From contig MCGT01000003.1 in assembly GCA_002104935.1 (NCBI GenBank), positions 1,211,104 to 1,275,103 on the forward strand: a stretch of DNA of 64,000 nt. Direction: 5' to 3'. This document shows, piece after piece, positions 12,010-22,868 of this stretch (position 1 is the stretch's first letter; each line of letters starts with the position of its first letter). Source of the DNA: Hesseltinella vesiculosa. Lineage: Eukaryota; Mucoromycota; Mucoromycetes; Mucorales; Cunninghamellaceae. The notes under the pieces were generated by a model, which made no database searches, had not been told where the DNA came from, and saw only the letters and a program-made list of their open reading frames with translations. The position numbers and the translations under genes were made by a program.

Positions 12010-13045
12010 ATACTTTGATTTTGATTGTGCATTGGGAATAGCCAAAATAAGACCTTTTGATCATGCATGTGTCCTCCCAAACAATAAAACGATGACACTT
12101 TTCAAAAGGAAATCAGGCCATTTTCACTGTCAATTTTCGCTTACAAACTCCGTTGTGTCACCGGGGTTGCGTGGACAGGGCAAATCTGTGTCACTAAAAT
12201 CAAAGGGGAAAAATGGGGGGGGAGGGCCCTTGCTTGGGAGGGAAACGAAAGAGCGATTAGGCCACAGTCATTGGCTTAGTCAAGTGAAGAAAAAAAGAAG
12301 GCAGACATTCTGTTTACGATGTTTGGCGTCCATAAACAATTGCTGAGTGCTTTTTTTTTTATGTTGCTAAAACAAGTGTAACGCTTTTAGTGATCCAACA
12401 GTCAATTTATTTGAAAGACAGTTTTCGAAAATTAATTGAAAACGCGTCAATGGATTGTTTTGTATCTTTATTGTAATCCAATGGGGATAATAAACACAAT
12501 TAAAATTAAAAACATGATTTCATTCTAGTGATGGCGGGAAATGAGATACTGGCGTTGAGAATAAGATATGTGAGAGGGGTCCATTGCAGAAAATGGATTT
12601 GTGGCTTGTTTTTTTAACGGTGACCTTGAAGGTTGTTTGAATAGACTGGCAAAGTAAAACAAATCGCGCGAATAGGTGTTCTATTTCTTTCTGGTAGGGT
12701 GTTCGCTTCTTGTGCAACAACATAAAAAAGACCAAAGCTTCTGCCTTTTTCTGTTAGCTGGTTCTCCCCCCAAAAAAAAATACTTTTTTTTCTCCCGCCG
12801 TCCCTATTTCGCTCTCCTTTTTTTTTTCCCTTCTCTTTTTTCTTTTTCTTATGAATCTTGGTCGTTCTCCTCGTTGCTCATGCACCATCACCCTTCCCCT
12901 TTGAAACGACATAAAAATGACTATTCTCTTATAGAAAATGTAAGATGGGAAGTTCATGAAATGGCCGCGTCCTTAACCAACTCGACTATTTTAGTGTGCT
13001 CAATGTCAACAACTGGGCCAAAGTCTATGCCCCACCCATAAACAT
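12010..13045. other. Spacer upstream of transcription-factor gene
   Basis: AT-rich, with several poly-A/T runs (12350-12360, 12771-12790, 12818-12845) and pyrimidine-rich stretches just upstream of the next gene. That is consistent with a fungal CT-rich promoter. Frames here were examined for a Zn2Cys6 cluster (CxxCRxRKxKC-like) belonging to the downstream regulator and none was seen. Confidence 0.5.
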
Positions 13046-15097
13046 ATGCAGGAATACAAGCAATTACGATCAACATTAGATCAGCACGATCCAACCATCG
13101 ACCTAGCTGCCATTGAACGACAACTGCGGAAACTCGAAGCCAAGCTTTCAGTGCAAGCTAACTCCCCACCCCCTACTTCTCCTCCTGCTCAGCCTGTGGC
13201 TGGACCCTCCTTGCCGTCGTCTGCCTCCTCAGCCGTCCAGCATGCTGATCCTACAATGACGTTACAGCCGTCTGGCATTCATATCTATACCAACATGACC
13301 GAGCCACACCATTTTGTTAAATTGCTAACCCGCGGCATCAACCCTACCCTTGTGCGAGAGAAGGCCGATACCAGTTTTTCCCGCGCTATCGAAATCGTCC
13401 ATGGGCTCGGCCCTGCTCCGTCGGTTGATACACTGTTTCCTATGGCTGACATTCACCATGCATTGGACGATCCTCTCGAGCTGGCCTGGGTGGATCGCCT
13501 ATTAACGTCAAGCTATCCGAGGTGCTTCCTGGTATATCAAAGTGTCGAAGGTGATCGCCTGGTCGAATATATCAGCCCAACCTATATCCAAAACCTGACT
13601 GGTCAGAATAAATTGGAACATGCGCTCTTGTCTAAAGCCGTCCGAGCCTTTGTGTATCGCCACGAAGCTGTCTCACTTGCTCATCAGCATTCACACGCCA
13701 CCCCGCTATCAGCTGCCACCCGGCCAACCTTGGACGACCCACTAGAAAAAAGAAGAAAGGCTCAATTCAGCGACCTGTATTTCCAGCAAGCCGAGGAGTT
13801 GCTGGAGTTATGTTTTGTTACCAGCAGCCGTAATACCATCCGAGCCTTGTTGCATATGTACATGTACCAGTGGATGATGCCCCAATCCCAGCCGTCCATG
13901 CCGTCCATGCCGCCTTTGTCTCCGCAGCCCACCCACCAAAACGCCAACTTCAAAGTGGTTCAGTACAGCGACTTGGCCTTGCGCATGGCCCAAGGATTAC
14001 GCATCCAGCGCGACACCGGTATGATGATCAACGAATTGTTGCGCGAGGATGATCGACGGCTCTGGTGGTCGACGGTTTGGGCCCATCTTTGGAGTTGTAT
14101 GGTGTTTGACCGCCCTTTGCTGCTTGATCCCATGGAAGTCCTAGAACATAGCCGTCCACCTTCGAAGCGTGCGAACGAATCCATCGAGGTGGGTTACTGT
14201 GTCGACTTTTGTGTACAAAGTGTCAAGCTGCTAGCCATCACCAACCACATCCGACACCTGCTGCTGCAAAAAACGACGGAGCTGCACCTGTTGGACAACT
14301 TGCAAGACATCGACCATCAGCTCCAAGCCTGGCGCGGCCAGCTGCCCGAATCTTTTCGCCCTGAGACCTGGAACCAGACGTCATCCTCCACGTCGTCGTC
14401 GTCCACTCCCACCCCCATGGACCATCATCACCATGACTTTGGAGGCCCCAACTATGAGGCCAAAGCGTTTGCTGCCGAGATTAGTCTGTTGCTGCATGGA
14501 CAGTGGGCACGCGTCAAACTCCTAGTGTACGAATGCTTTGTCACCCACGACCGCTCTATCTTGGACTTACTCATCATGCGCAATCGCTTCACTGTCGCCA
14601 CTGAATTCGTCCAGTTCTTGGCCCATATAGTTCAGCGTACTCAGCCTTGTTATTTGCTATATCTGCTTACTTGTGTTCAACCTTGCTTAGCAGCCTTGCT
14701 GTCTCTGGCCACCTGCCCAAAAACCGAAGAGGCGATCCGGGATCAAGCCTATGGTCAGTTAGCCACTCTCAAAACGCTATTACACCAGTTCCCTTTTTTT
14801 AACGAACCCGCCGCCAAGCATTGGATCCTGATGATCAACAATGCCATGCACAATTCATTTACCACGCCTCATCAACTTCATCAGCCGCCACCACACCCAA
14901 CACCCCTAGCCTCGGCCACCTCCTTGACCCACCCACCTCCTCCACCGCCTACCCAGTACCCTCCCTTTCCTTCCTCTCTTTACCCACCGGCTGTGCCTGT
15001 TTTACCTCCTGATCCTTTACTCTTATATCCAACTTGGCCATCAGCTTCGTTTGATCCGTCGCAACACCATCCTGACCATCCAAACTCACAACCTTGA
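13046..15097 (+). CDS. Fungal-specific transcription factor domain protein
   Basis: A single 683-residue exon. It starts MQEYKQLRSTLDQ and quickly enters a predicted coiled coil (AIERQLRKLEAKLSVQ), the segment that normally follows a Zn2Cys6 DNA-binding cluster. A Pro/Ser-rich linker follows. The fungal_trans middle homology region covers about residues 100-420. Marks of it include YFQQAEELLELCFVTSSRNT, LHMYMYQWMMP, YSDLALRMAQGLRIQRD and the REDDRRLWWSTVWAHLW signature. Low-complexity Pro/His-rich sequence makes up the last ~80 residues. No zinc cluster is encoded in frame or visible upstream. Either a first exon is far upstream or this regulator has lost its DNA-binding domain. A ~25 nt T-run lies just after the stop. 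Targets are unknown. Confidence 0.8.
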   Translation: MQEYKQLRSTLDQHDPTIDLAAIERQLRKLEAKLSVQANSPPPTSPPAQPVAGPSLPSSASSAVQHADPTMTLQPSGIHIYTNMTEPHHFVKLLTRGINPTLVREKADTSFSRAIEIVHGLGPAPSVDTLFPMADIHHALDDPLELAWVDRLLTSSYPRCFLVYQSVEGDRLVEYISPTYIQNLTGQNKLEHALLSKAVRAFVYRHEAVSLAHQHSHATPLSAATRPTLDDPLEKRRKAQFSDLYFQQAEELLELCFVTSSRNTIRALLHMYMYQWMMPQSQPSMPSMPPLSPQPTHQNANFKVVQYSDLALRMAQGLRIQRDTGMMINELLREDDRRLWWSTVWAHLWSCMVFDRPLLLDPMEVLEHSRPPSKRANESIEVGYCVDFCVQSVKLLAITNHIRHLLLQKTTELHLLDNLQDIDHQLQAWRGQLPESFRPETWNQTSSSTSSSSTPTPMDHHHHDFGGPNYEAKAFAAEISLLLHGQWARVKLLVYECFVTHDRSILDLLIMRNRFTVATEFVQFLAHIVQRTQPCYLLYLLTCVQPCLAALLSLATCPKTEEAIRDQAYGQLATLKTLLHQFPFFNEPAAKHWILMINNAMHNSFTTPHQLHQPPPHPTPLASATSLTHPPPPPPTQYPPFPSSLYPPAVPVLPPDPLLLYPTWPSASFDPSQHHPDHPNSQP

Positions 15098-15639
15098 TAC
15101 CTTTTTTTTTTTTTTTTTTTTTTTTTTCAGTGTAAAATTCCTGCCATGTAATTTGTAAATAAATTCTACCCTTATGTACTTACGCTTCCTTTCTCGGGGA
15201 ATAAAAGTCTTTGGCTCCTCCAATTCCTTCCAGCCTTCAAAATAAGTAAAGGGACAAAAATATAAAAAGAGAGTCAAAAAAAAAGAAAGGAAAGCTCCGT
15301 GATTAAAAAGGCGTCCAGATTGGAGCAAGTTTTATGCGTCTGCTCGTTTTGGCCATGCTGTCATGAATAGTGATGTCCATGAAAAAGTTAATTTGCTGGT
15401 TTTTCATGAAAGCCCACAGACCATTTTTCCGTGGACCTTACGCCATTTGCCTTTTTCAGGACTGGGTTTGTGTTCCCATGTTTATTTTTTTCAACTTGAA
15501 ACTTGGAGTAGAGAGGGCGCAAACAAGAGACAAACAAAACCAAACCGGTCTGTTTGGGCTCTTTTTTTCTATCTCTTTTTCTCTCTTTTCTCTCTCTCGC
15601 TCTAAAACCACCCACTCTTCCCTTCACCAAGCGTTAAGT
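15098..15639. other. Spacer
   Basis: It starts with a long T homopolymer (about 15103-15127) that may act in 3' end formation of the upstream gene. It ends with a CT-rich stretch (about 15560-15603) just before the SANT gene start, typical of fungal core promoters. No gene was seen. Confidence 0.5.
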
Positions 15640-17266
15640 ATGGTGCGAACTAAAAAACCTCGAGAAAAGCCAGCTGCAGGTAACCAAGGCAAATTCTGCC
15701 TTTTTTAATTTAAGTTTGCACAAAACTCTAAACCGGACGACTTACGCAACTTCATAGACACTCAGCCAAAAATCGACCAGCAAATCGAAGCAACCGCGAC
15801 TTTGAAAGACGCTGTAAAAACAACAACCTCGGACCAGACTGCCGTGTTTTATTGTAACATCCTCCTCTTTTTCTTCTCTCGTTTCTCACTAGAGCAATGC
15901 CACCCCCTCCTCTCTGGGTGCCTCGGACAAATCATCAGAACCAACGCTTGATCAGGAACAGTCGCCAATCGTCGGCGACGAAATCTTGGCTGATTTGATT
16001 GAACCACCGCCGCAATCTTCACCTGCTGCTATTCTCGTGCCGCCCGACATCCCGCCTTACCAGCTTGATTTTAAAAAGAGCAAGATATGGAATACATTTG
16101 ATCTCTCCGAGCATGACATCATGCTTCTACTGCAGGACTGCCAATTCAACGAGGCAAGGCTGCTTACACGAAAAAGAAGAAGAAAAAAAGTAGGCCTTGA
16201 ACGAGGAGCTTCATGAGGCATCTCTTTATTTTAGGATGAAGTGATGGTGCGTCTGATCACCCAGCCTGGTTACCTTGCTCGTGTCCAACAGGGTTGCCGC
16301 CCTGCTACTATGATGTCACCATCGAATGCAAACGCGCTTCCTCTGCTTCAGCCGCTGAATGAGGACTCCGACAAAGAAGCATCGCTAACCGCTCCCACGA
16401 GGAAACAAATAAACATGCAACCCTTCCTGGCTCCAAAACCCGCCGCATCTCAAGAGCCAAATACCATCGTTCCATCTTGCACCACCTCTGTCTCCACTGC
16501 GTCCCTGTCTTCTTGTCCACCCACTCCCCTTCCTAGCCCTGGTCTCCCTGAAAGGAAAAAGTAAGCGCGCTGCCAGTTTGAAACAATCTCTCACGCTTTT
16601 TTTTTGGGAAAAGACGAGTACGATCCGTAGGCAGGTTGGCACTTGACGACGCTATCAAGCAAGTGCAAGTGCACAACAACCCTGAACAAGCATTCCAAGG
16701 CTGGTCCGAGGCTCGCTTACGAGCTTACCGTATGATTGACACTAACCCCAACAGTTATTACTATCGCTTCAATGCTCCAGGCGAAGAACAAGCAAAAGGC
16801 CCCTGGACGGAGCTTGAAAAACAGCTATTTTTGGACCGCCTCAAAGAGCTTGGTGCAAACTCACAATGGGGTGTCTTTTCCATGGTGATCCCTGGCCGCG
16901 TCGGTTATCAGGTGAAGCAAAAAAAAAAAAAAAAAAAAAAAAACTACCCAATGGACATTCCTGCTGATTTTCTTTTTCCGCCTGCGCCAGTGCTCAAATT
17001 ACTACCGCTACTTGATTGAAATTGGGGAATTGCAGGATACCAATTACATCGTGGATGAAAAGGGCAAAGCGCATTATCTTTTTGACAAAAAGACACCCTT
17101 TGGAACAGTCGAGAAAACTTTGCGCACACATATCAAACATGGCTCAAGAAAACGCGAAGTGCCAAAGAAACCGAAAAAACCAACTTGGCAGGATGACGAC
17201 ACCGATGATGGCGAATACAACCCTCGACACAAAAAGAAAAAGAAAAAGTCAAAGCGTCCCTATTAA
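15640..17266 (+). CDS. SANT/Myb-like domain nuclear protein
   Basis: Probable DNA- or histone-binding nuclear protein. Exons: 15640-15679, about 15758-15843 (the donor could instead be at 15813), 15893-16189, 16235-16560, 16614-16911 and 16991-17266. All give consistent phases, for about 440 residues. The N-terminal half is Ser/Pro/Gln-rich and likely disordered. A folded part begins KQVQVHNNPEQAFQGWSEAR and PNSYYYRFNAPGEEQAKG. It leads into the SANT domain: GPWTELEKQLFLDRLKEL, then WGVFSMVIPGRVGYQ, spliced to CSNYYRYLIEIGEL, with the expected tryptophan/aromatic spacing. The C-terminus is a lysine-rich, NLS-like tail (HKKKKKKSKRPY). The intron splitting the SANT domain carries a pure A tract of about 24 nt on the sense strand (16919-16942). 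The ortholog is not identified. Confidence 0.75.
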
Positions 17267-17498
17267 CTCATTCTACGAATCCATACCATCAATAAACAAA
17301 AAGCAACAGCAAAAAAAAAAAAAGTGCATGTCGCACTAAATTTAGACTAGACTCATTTTGTGTCAGCAGCAAGACACATGCTGCGTCAACATTTCATAGT
17401 CAAGCAGACCCAAAAAAATAAAAATGAAGCCCCGTTTTGGATCGCTTTTTTCTCTTTTCTTTTTTAATTCAATCCCATTGTCATTTGTTCTTAACATC

Positions 17499-19619
17499 AT
17501 GATCAAACCATTTGGTTCTTGGATATCACCATTAACAGCCAATGACCTCTCCGTTGCAGGGCCGATTCGTGATATTAGCACTGATGCCCTGACGCAGTCT
17601 GTTTACTGGAATACGGACGTAGTTGAAGAGCAAAGCCGAGGTCAGCTCTACCAACGGTCCTTCAGCAGCGCTGAAAATAGCATCAAGCCGCTGCTCCCTC
17701 TTGGTTATGATTGCCGTTCGCATGTGCATGAATACGGTAGTGGTTCTTTCTCTGTTCGCAGTGGCTTGCTGGTGTTTATCAATGATATCGACAAGGCTGT
17801 CTACACGCTAGACGTTAGAAAAGACGATCAAGAACCCGTACGACTCACCAGCCCCAACACATTCCTGCGTTACGCCGATTTTTGCATCGATCCTTCCCAT
17901 CAGTTTGTCCTTGCTGTGCAAGAAGAGCACTTTGAAAATGAAGAACCAAAGGATGTTGTCAACCGACTGGTGGCGATCCAATTGTCTTCTGGCAATGTCA
18001 AGGTCGTGGCTGAAGGGGCCGATTTTTATACCAGCCCCCGCCTCGACAGCAGCGGTCACTTTGCATTTGTGTCTTGGATGCATCCTAACATGCCTTGGGA
18101 TTTTACCCAGCTCTCTTATGGTACCTACTACTACTCCGAAACCGACTCGTTTGTTGCAGATCAAATTGAGATTATCAATCCCGGCGTCGACGAAAGCATC
18201 GTGGTAGGCCAGCAATATCCAGGAAATTCAATCACAAACCGATGCTTATTTTTTTTTATGCGGATAGCAACCTGAGTTTGGTATCGATGACACATTGTAC
18301 GTTGCCTCTGACCGCAGCGGTTACTGGAATCTGTATCGCTTTGACAAGCCAAGTCTCAGCTTTGTACTTCTATTGGACGCAGCCTTGGAACAAGAGTTTG
18401 CTGGACCTGCCTGGGGCCTAAATATGTCCTGGTACAAACCCTTCGAGTCAGATGCAACCAAGTTGGCGTGCTTGAACAGGGGGATGCTATCCGTCATCGA
18501 TACCACCACCAACACTCTAACCAATGTCGAAAGTCATTACACGCTTTTCTCCGTTGTGCACACGGTCGCCCATCCTGCCTCTGGTCATGAACTTGTAGTG
18601 GCCAATGCCTGTTCACCTACTCATAGCGCAGACCTGATTACCTACGATATCCAGGAGCAAGCCGTCCATCAAGTCACACAGCCTTCCAAAGACCGCGTGC
18701 TGGACCCAAGCCACGTCTCAGTGGGCAAAGAAATTGTCTTCCCCACCACCAACAACCTGACAGCCTACTGCTACTTTTATGCTCCCAAGAATGCTGATTC
18801 CCAAGGTCCTACAGGACAGCTCCCTCCTCTGCGTGTCATATCTCATGGTGGTCCTACAGCCTCGGTAACAAACGCCTATTCCCCCAGCATACAATATTGG
18901 ACAACACGTGGGTTTGCAGTGGCTGACGTGAACTATGGTGGCAGCGATGGCTATGGGCGTGCTTATCGCAACAGGTTGCAAAAGAACTGGGGTGTTGTTG
19001 ATGTAGATGACTGTTGTAATGCCGCACTCTACCTTGCTGATCAGGGCCTGGTGGATAAGGAAAAGCTCGTTATTGAAGGCGAGTCTGCTGGCGGTTTTAC
19101 AACGCTTGCAGCTTTGGTATCCCGCAATATCTTCAAGGCTGGTATCTGTCTCTATGGCGTCTCAGATTTGTCTCTCATGGTGCATGAAACTCACAAATTT
19201 GAAAGCATGTACTGCGATCGCTTGATTGGTGATTACCTCATGGAAAGAGATGTGTATGAGCAAAGGTAAGAGCAGTGCCTCCATGCCATTCCCCTCCGCT
19301 CAGCCTGTCCCCACTTTCCCTGTCTTGTAGGTCACCCATCAACAACATTGACAAAGTGAAATGCCCTGTGATTTTATTCCAAGGTGAGGATGACAAGATT
19401 GTGACTCCTTCACAAGCCGAAGTGGTGGTAAATACGATGCGAAATAATGGCCTGCCAGTGGCCTATGTCCTTTACCCTGGAGAAGGCCATGGCTTCCGCC
19501 ATGCTGAAAACATCACCCGAACCTTTGAATTACAGCAATGGTTCTTGGGTCAGATCTTTGGTTTCCAAGTTGAAGGTGTCAAGGGCATTCCCATAGAAAA
19601 CTTTGAAACCGATCAATAA
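17499..19619 (+). CDS. S9 family serine peptidase, copy 1
   Basis: Prolyl-oligopeptidase-clan (S9, acylaminoacyl-peptidase/DPP-like) hydrolase that releases dipeptides or acylated residues; exact substrate unknown. Three exons (17499-18203, 18268-19265, 19331-19619) give about 663 residues. The N-terminal two thirds form a beta-propeller-like region (repeated LTSPNTFLRYADFC and SPRLDSSGHFAFVSWMHP blocks). The alpha/beta hydrolase part begins near LRVISHGGPTASVTNAYS. The nucleophile serine is in GESAGGF. The acid is likely in FQGEDDKIV and the histidine in GEGHGFRHAEN, so all three triad positions are present. The start MIKPFGSW was chosen because it aligns with the paralogue start MATKAYGSW; an upstream in-frame ATG at 17424 would add a hydrophobic leader. 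No signal peptide with the chosen start suggests a cytosolic enzyme. Confidence 0.88.
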
Positions 19620-20691
19620 AGACGCTTCTTTTTTTTTTTTTTTTTTTTTTGGCCGATACGTTGCAGTTTGCCCTGAAATAGCGAATTTTTGTACGGGACC
19701 AGCTCCCTGTTATGTAGTCCAGATGGCCTGTAGTTTTAGCCATGGATATGCCTCATGGTTTACCATTTTTATACTAAATTTGAGAGGAAATAGCCAAGGA
19801 TTGCTTTTCGTTGCTTTACTGGCACATCGCTCGAGGGGTCCTGTAGAGAAAATGCTATTCCGAAAAAAAAAAATACTTACTCTGCACAGAGCATTTGAAA
19901 GCATGGTTCCCTGTCAAATTCTGCGTGCTTTCGAAATCGTTCGAATGATGATGATGTTGAAAAAATGAAGCTGATCAGAAAAAAAGTTACCTAGCCAACT
20001 TTTCACCTGTTTAGTTTTAAGGACGTTGAAAAACGCGGAATGATTTCACATTCCGACATCGCCAAAATTATACTTGACGAGAAACGGTGGCATGGTCACC
20101 ACGAAGTCATGGTGTAGAGATATGTCCATGCCAAACAAATGATAGTGTTGGTGCTGCTGATGTCAAGTGTGGCGTGGTAGGTGCAAGACCAAACGACGAT
20201 TGCATCCAGGGCTACCGTGGATGGTAAACATGCAAAATTTTCCAGATTTCTGCAATCAGTTTTGAATAGCACGCAAAATAAAAACTACTGCAAGCAGGTG
20301 GCCTACTGTATTTGGACGAAGGGTTAGCTTGAGTTCTAGTTCGCCAGTCGACAAATCGTACATGGTGCGTGCAAAATTTGAGCTTACCAAACCCCGGGTT
20401 AATGGTGGCATCGTTCCACCTGACCAACAACATGTTCTTGCAAGGTACAAAGAAGATTTGGCCACGTTGCAATAATGGCAAAGCAGATTCTTATTTGTGT
20501 CAGCTATATTGGTTTTATGGTCCTCTTTTACTGTGCATCGAAAATTTAAAAAAGGAGGCCGCATCCCGTAAGAGGAAAAAACCACCCAAATCGGTAATAA
20601 CCAATGGCTCAGATTTTCCGGACTTCTTTTTCACACGTTTTCGCTCTTTTTGTTTTGCCTCTTTGCTTCACTCCGTTCACATTCACACAAC
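19620..20691. other. Spacer between peptidase paralogues
   Basis: It begins with a T homopolymer of about 23 nt (19628-19650) after the first peptidase gene. The rest contains no coherent gene. The minus strand at 20210-20590 has short overlapping frames with splice-like signals but no recognisable motif. Confidence 0.4.
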
Positions 20692-22868
20692 ATGGCTACA
20701 AAAGCATATGGATCATGGCCCTCTCCCTTGTCCACGGAGGACCTTACTGCTGCTAAATCTGCTCGTGATATCTCTATCGATAGTCAAACACAATCAGTTT
20801 ATTGGAATCAAGTCGTGCCAGCCGAAGAAGGTCGTGGCCAATTGTTCAAACGTACCTTGGCGAGCACTGATCTTAACGACGTCAAACCCTTGCTCCCTCT
20901 TGGTTACGACTGTCGTTCCCGTGTGCATGAGTATGGTGGTGGCTCATTCTCGGTAGAAAAGGGCTTGCTTGTATTTGTCAATGACACTGACAAGGCTGTC
21001 TACACGCTAGACATTGGAAAAGACGATCAAGAACCCGTACGACTCACCAGCCCCAACACATTCCTGCGTTACGCCGACTTTTGCATCGATCCCTCCCATC
21101 AGTTTGTCCTTGCTGTGCAAGAAGAGCACTTTGAAAATGAAGAACCAAAGGATGTTGTCAACCGACTGGTGGCGATCCAATTGTCTTCTGGCAATGTCAA
21201 GGTCGTGGCTGAAGGGGCCGATTTTTACACCAGCCCCCGCCTCGACAGCAGCGGTCACTTTGCATTTGTGTCTTGGATGCATCCTAACATGCCTTGGGAT
21301 TTTACCCAGCTCTCTTATGGTGCCTACCACTACTCCGAAACTGATTCGTTCGTTGTGGACGGCGTCAAGGTTATCAATGACGGCGTCGACGAAAGCATTG
21401 TGGTAAGTGCGGGAGCAAAACAAGAGAGAAGCTGGTTTGAAAATCATCAATGTAATGTTATTATGTACAAGCTTTCTTTTTAATTATTTGTTTAAATTGG
21501 GACAACCTAGCAACCTCAATTTGGCATTGACGACACCTTGTATTTTGTCTCGGACCGCAGCGGCTTTTGGAACCTCTATCTCTTTGATCAAACTACCGGT
21601 AGCTTTGTGCTGTTGTTGAAAGAAGCCTTGGAGCAAGAGTTTGCTGGCTCAGCCTGGGGCCTGAATATGTCCTGGTACCAGCCTTTCAAATCTGATGCGT
21701 CCAAACTGGCCTGTCTAAACAAGGGCATGCTCGCAGTCATTGATACCAAAGCCAAAACGATGACCAACGTTCAAAGCGACTACACCATTTTTGCCACCGT
21801 GACCACCGTGATTGACTGCAATACTGGTCATGAACTCGTCGTGGCCAATGCTTGTTCCAAGACCCGCGCCACCGACTTGATTGCTTACGATATACAAAAT
21901 CAAGCCATCCACCAAGTCACACAGCCTTCCAAAGACCGTGTGCTCGACCCAAGCTACATCTCAGAAGGCGAAGAAATTGCTTTCCCCACCACCAACAACC
22001 TGACAGCCTACTGCTACTTTTATGCTCCCAAGAACGCTGATATTCAAGGTCCTGCAGGCCAGCTCCCTCCTCTGCGTGTCATGTCTCATGGCGGCCCCAC
22101 CTCTTCCGTCGACAATGCTTATTCTTCAACCATTCAATACTGGACAACGCGCGGGTTTGCAGTGGCCGATGTCAACTATGGTGGCAGCGATGGCTATGGA
22201 CGTGCTTATCGCAACAGATTGCAAAAGCAATGGGGCGTTGTTGATGTAGATGACTGTTGTAATGCCGCACTCTACCTTGCTGATCAGGGCCTCGTTGACA
22301 AGGAAAAACTGGCCATTGAAGGTGGCTCTGCCGGCGGCTATACTACGCTTGCAGCCTTGGCCTTCCGCAATGTTTTCAAGGCTGGCATCTGTCTCTATGG
22401 TATCTCAGACATCACTCTCTTGGTGCGTGAAACCCACAAATTTGAAAGCAAGTACTGTGATCGATTGATTGGCGAATACCCTGCCGACAAGGATGTGTAT
22501 GAACAAAGGTAAGGAGTTGTGATGCGCAGAAGCTACTTCAATAGATACCCTTTCCATTCAACGCTCTTCTCTTTGACAGATCACCCATCAACAGCGCTGA
22601 CAACCTGCAATGCCCTGTGATTTTCTTCCAAGGTGAGGACGACAAGGTTGTGCCTCCTTCACAAGCCGAAGTTATGGTCAACACCATGCGAAACAAAGGT
22701 CTGCCAGTGGCCTATGTCCTTTACCCTGGAGAAGGCCATGGCTTCCGTCGTGCCGAAAACATCACCCGCACCTTGGAATTAGAACAATGGTTCCTTGGCC
22801 AAATCTTTGGATTTGAAGTCGATGGTGTACAAGGCGTTCCCATTGATAACTTCCCTTCTCAACAATAA
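20692..22868 (+). CDS. S9 family serine peptidase, copy 2 (tandem paralogue)
   Basis: Tandem duplicate of the upstream gene, same strand, about 1.1 kb away. It has identical exon structure (20692-21402, 21511-22508, 22580-22868), and exons 2 and 3 have the same lengths as copy 1 (998 and 289 nt). The product is about 665 residues. Triad: nucleophile in EGGSAGGYTT, acid in FQGEDDKVV, histidine in GEGHGFRRAEN. The nucleophile elbow here is GGSAGG, the usual S9 form, while copy 1 has GESAGG. Most of exon 1 is clearly diverged between copies, but 20989-21320 is nearly identical to 17790-18121. The start is the only ATG in the right place after a CT-rich leader. Confidence 0.9.

Noticed and set aside
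20212..20585. Possible minus-strand gene between the peptidase copies
   Set aside because: Short overlapping frames, no motif, and splice-like sites do not yield one continuous reading frame.
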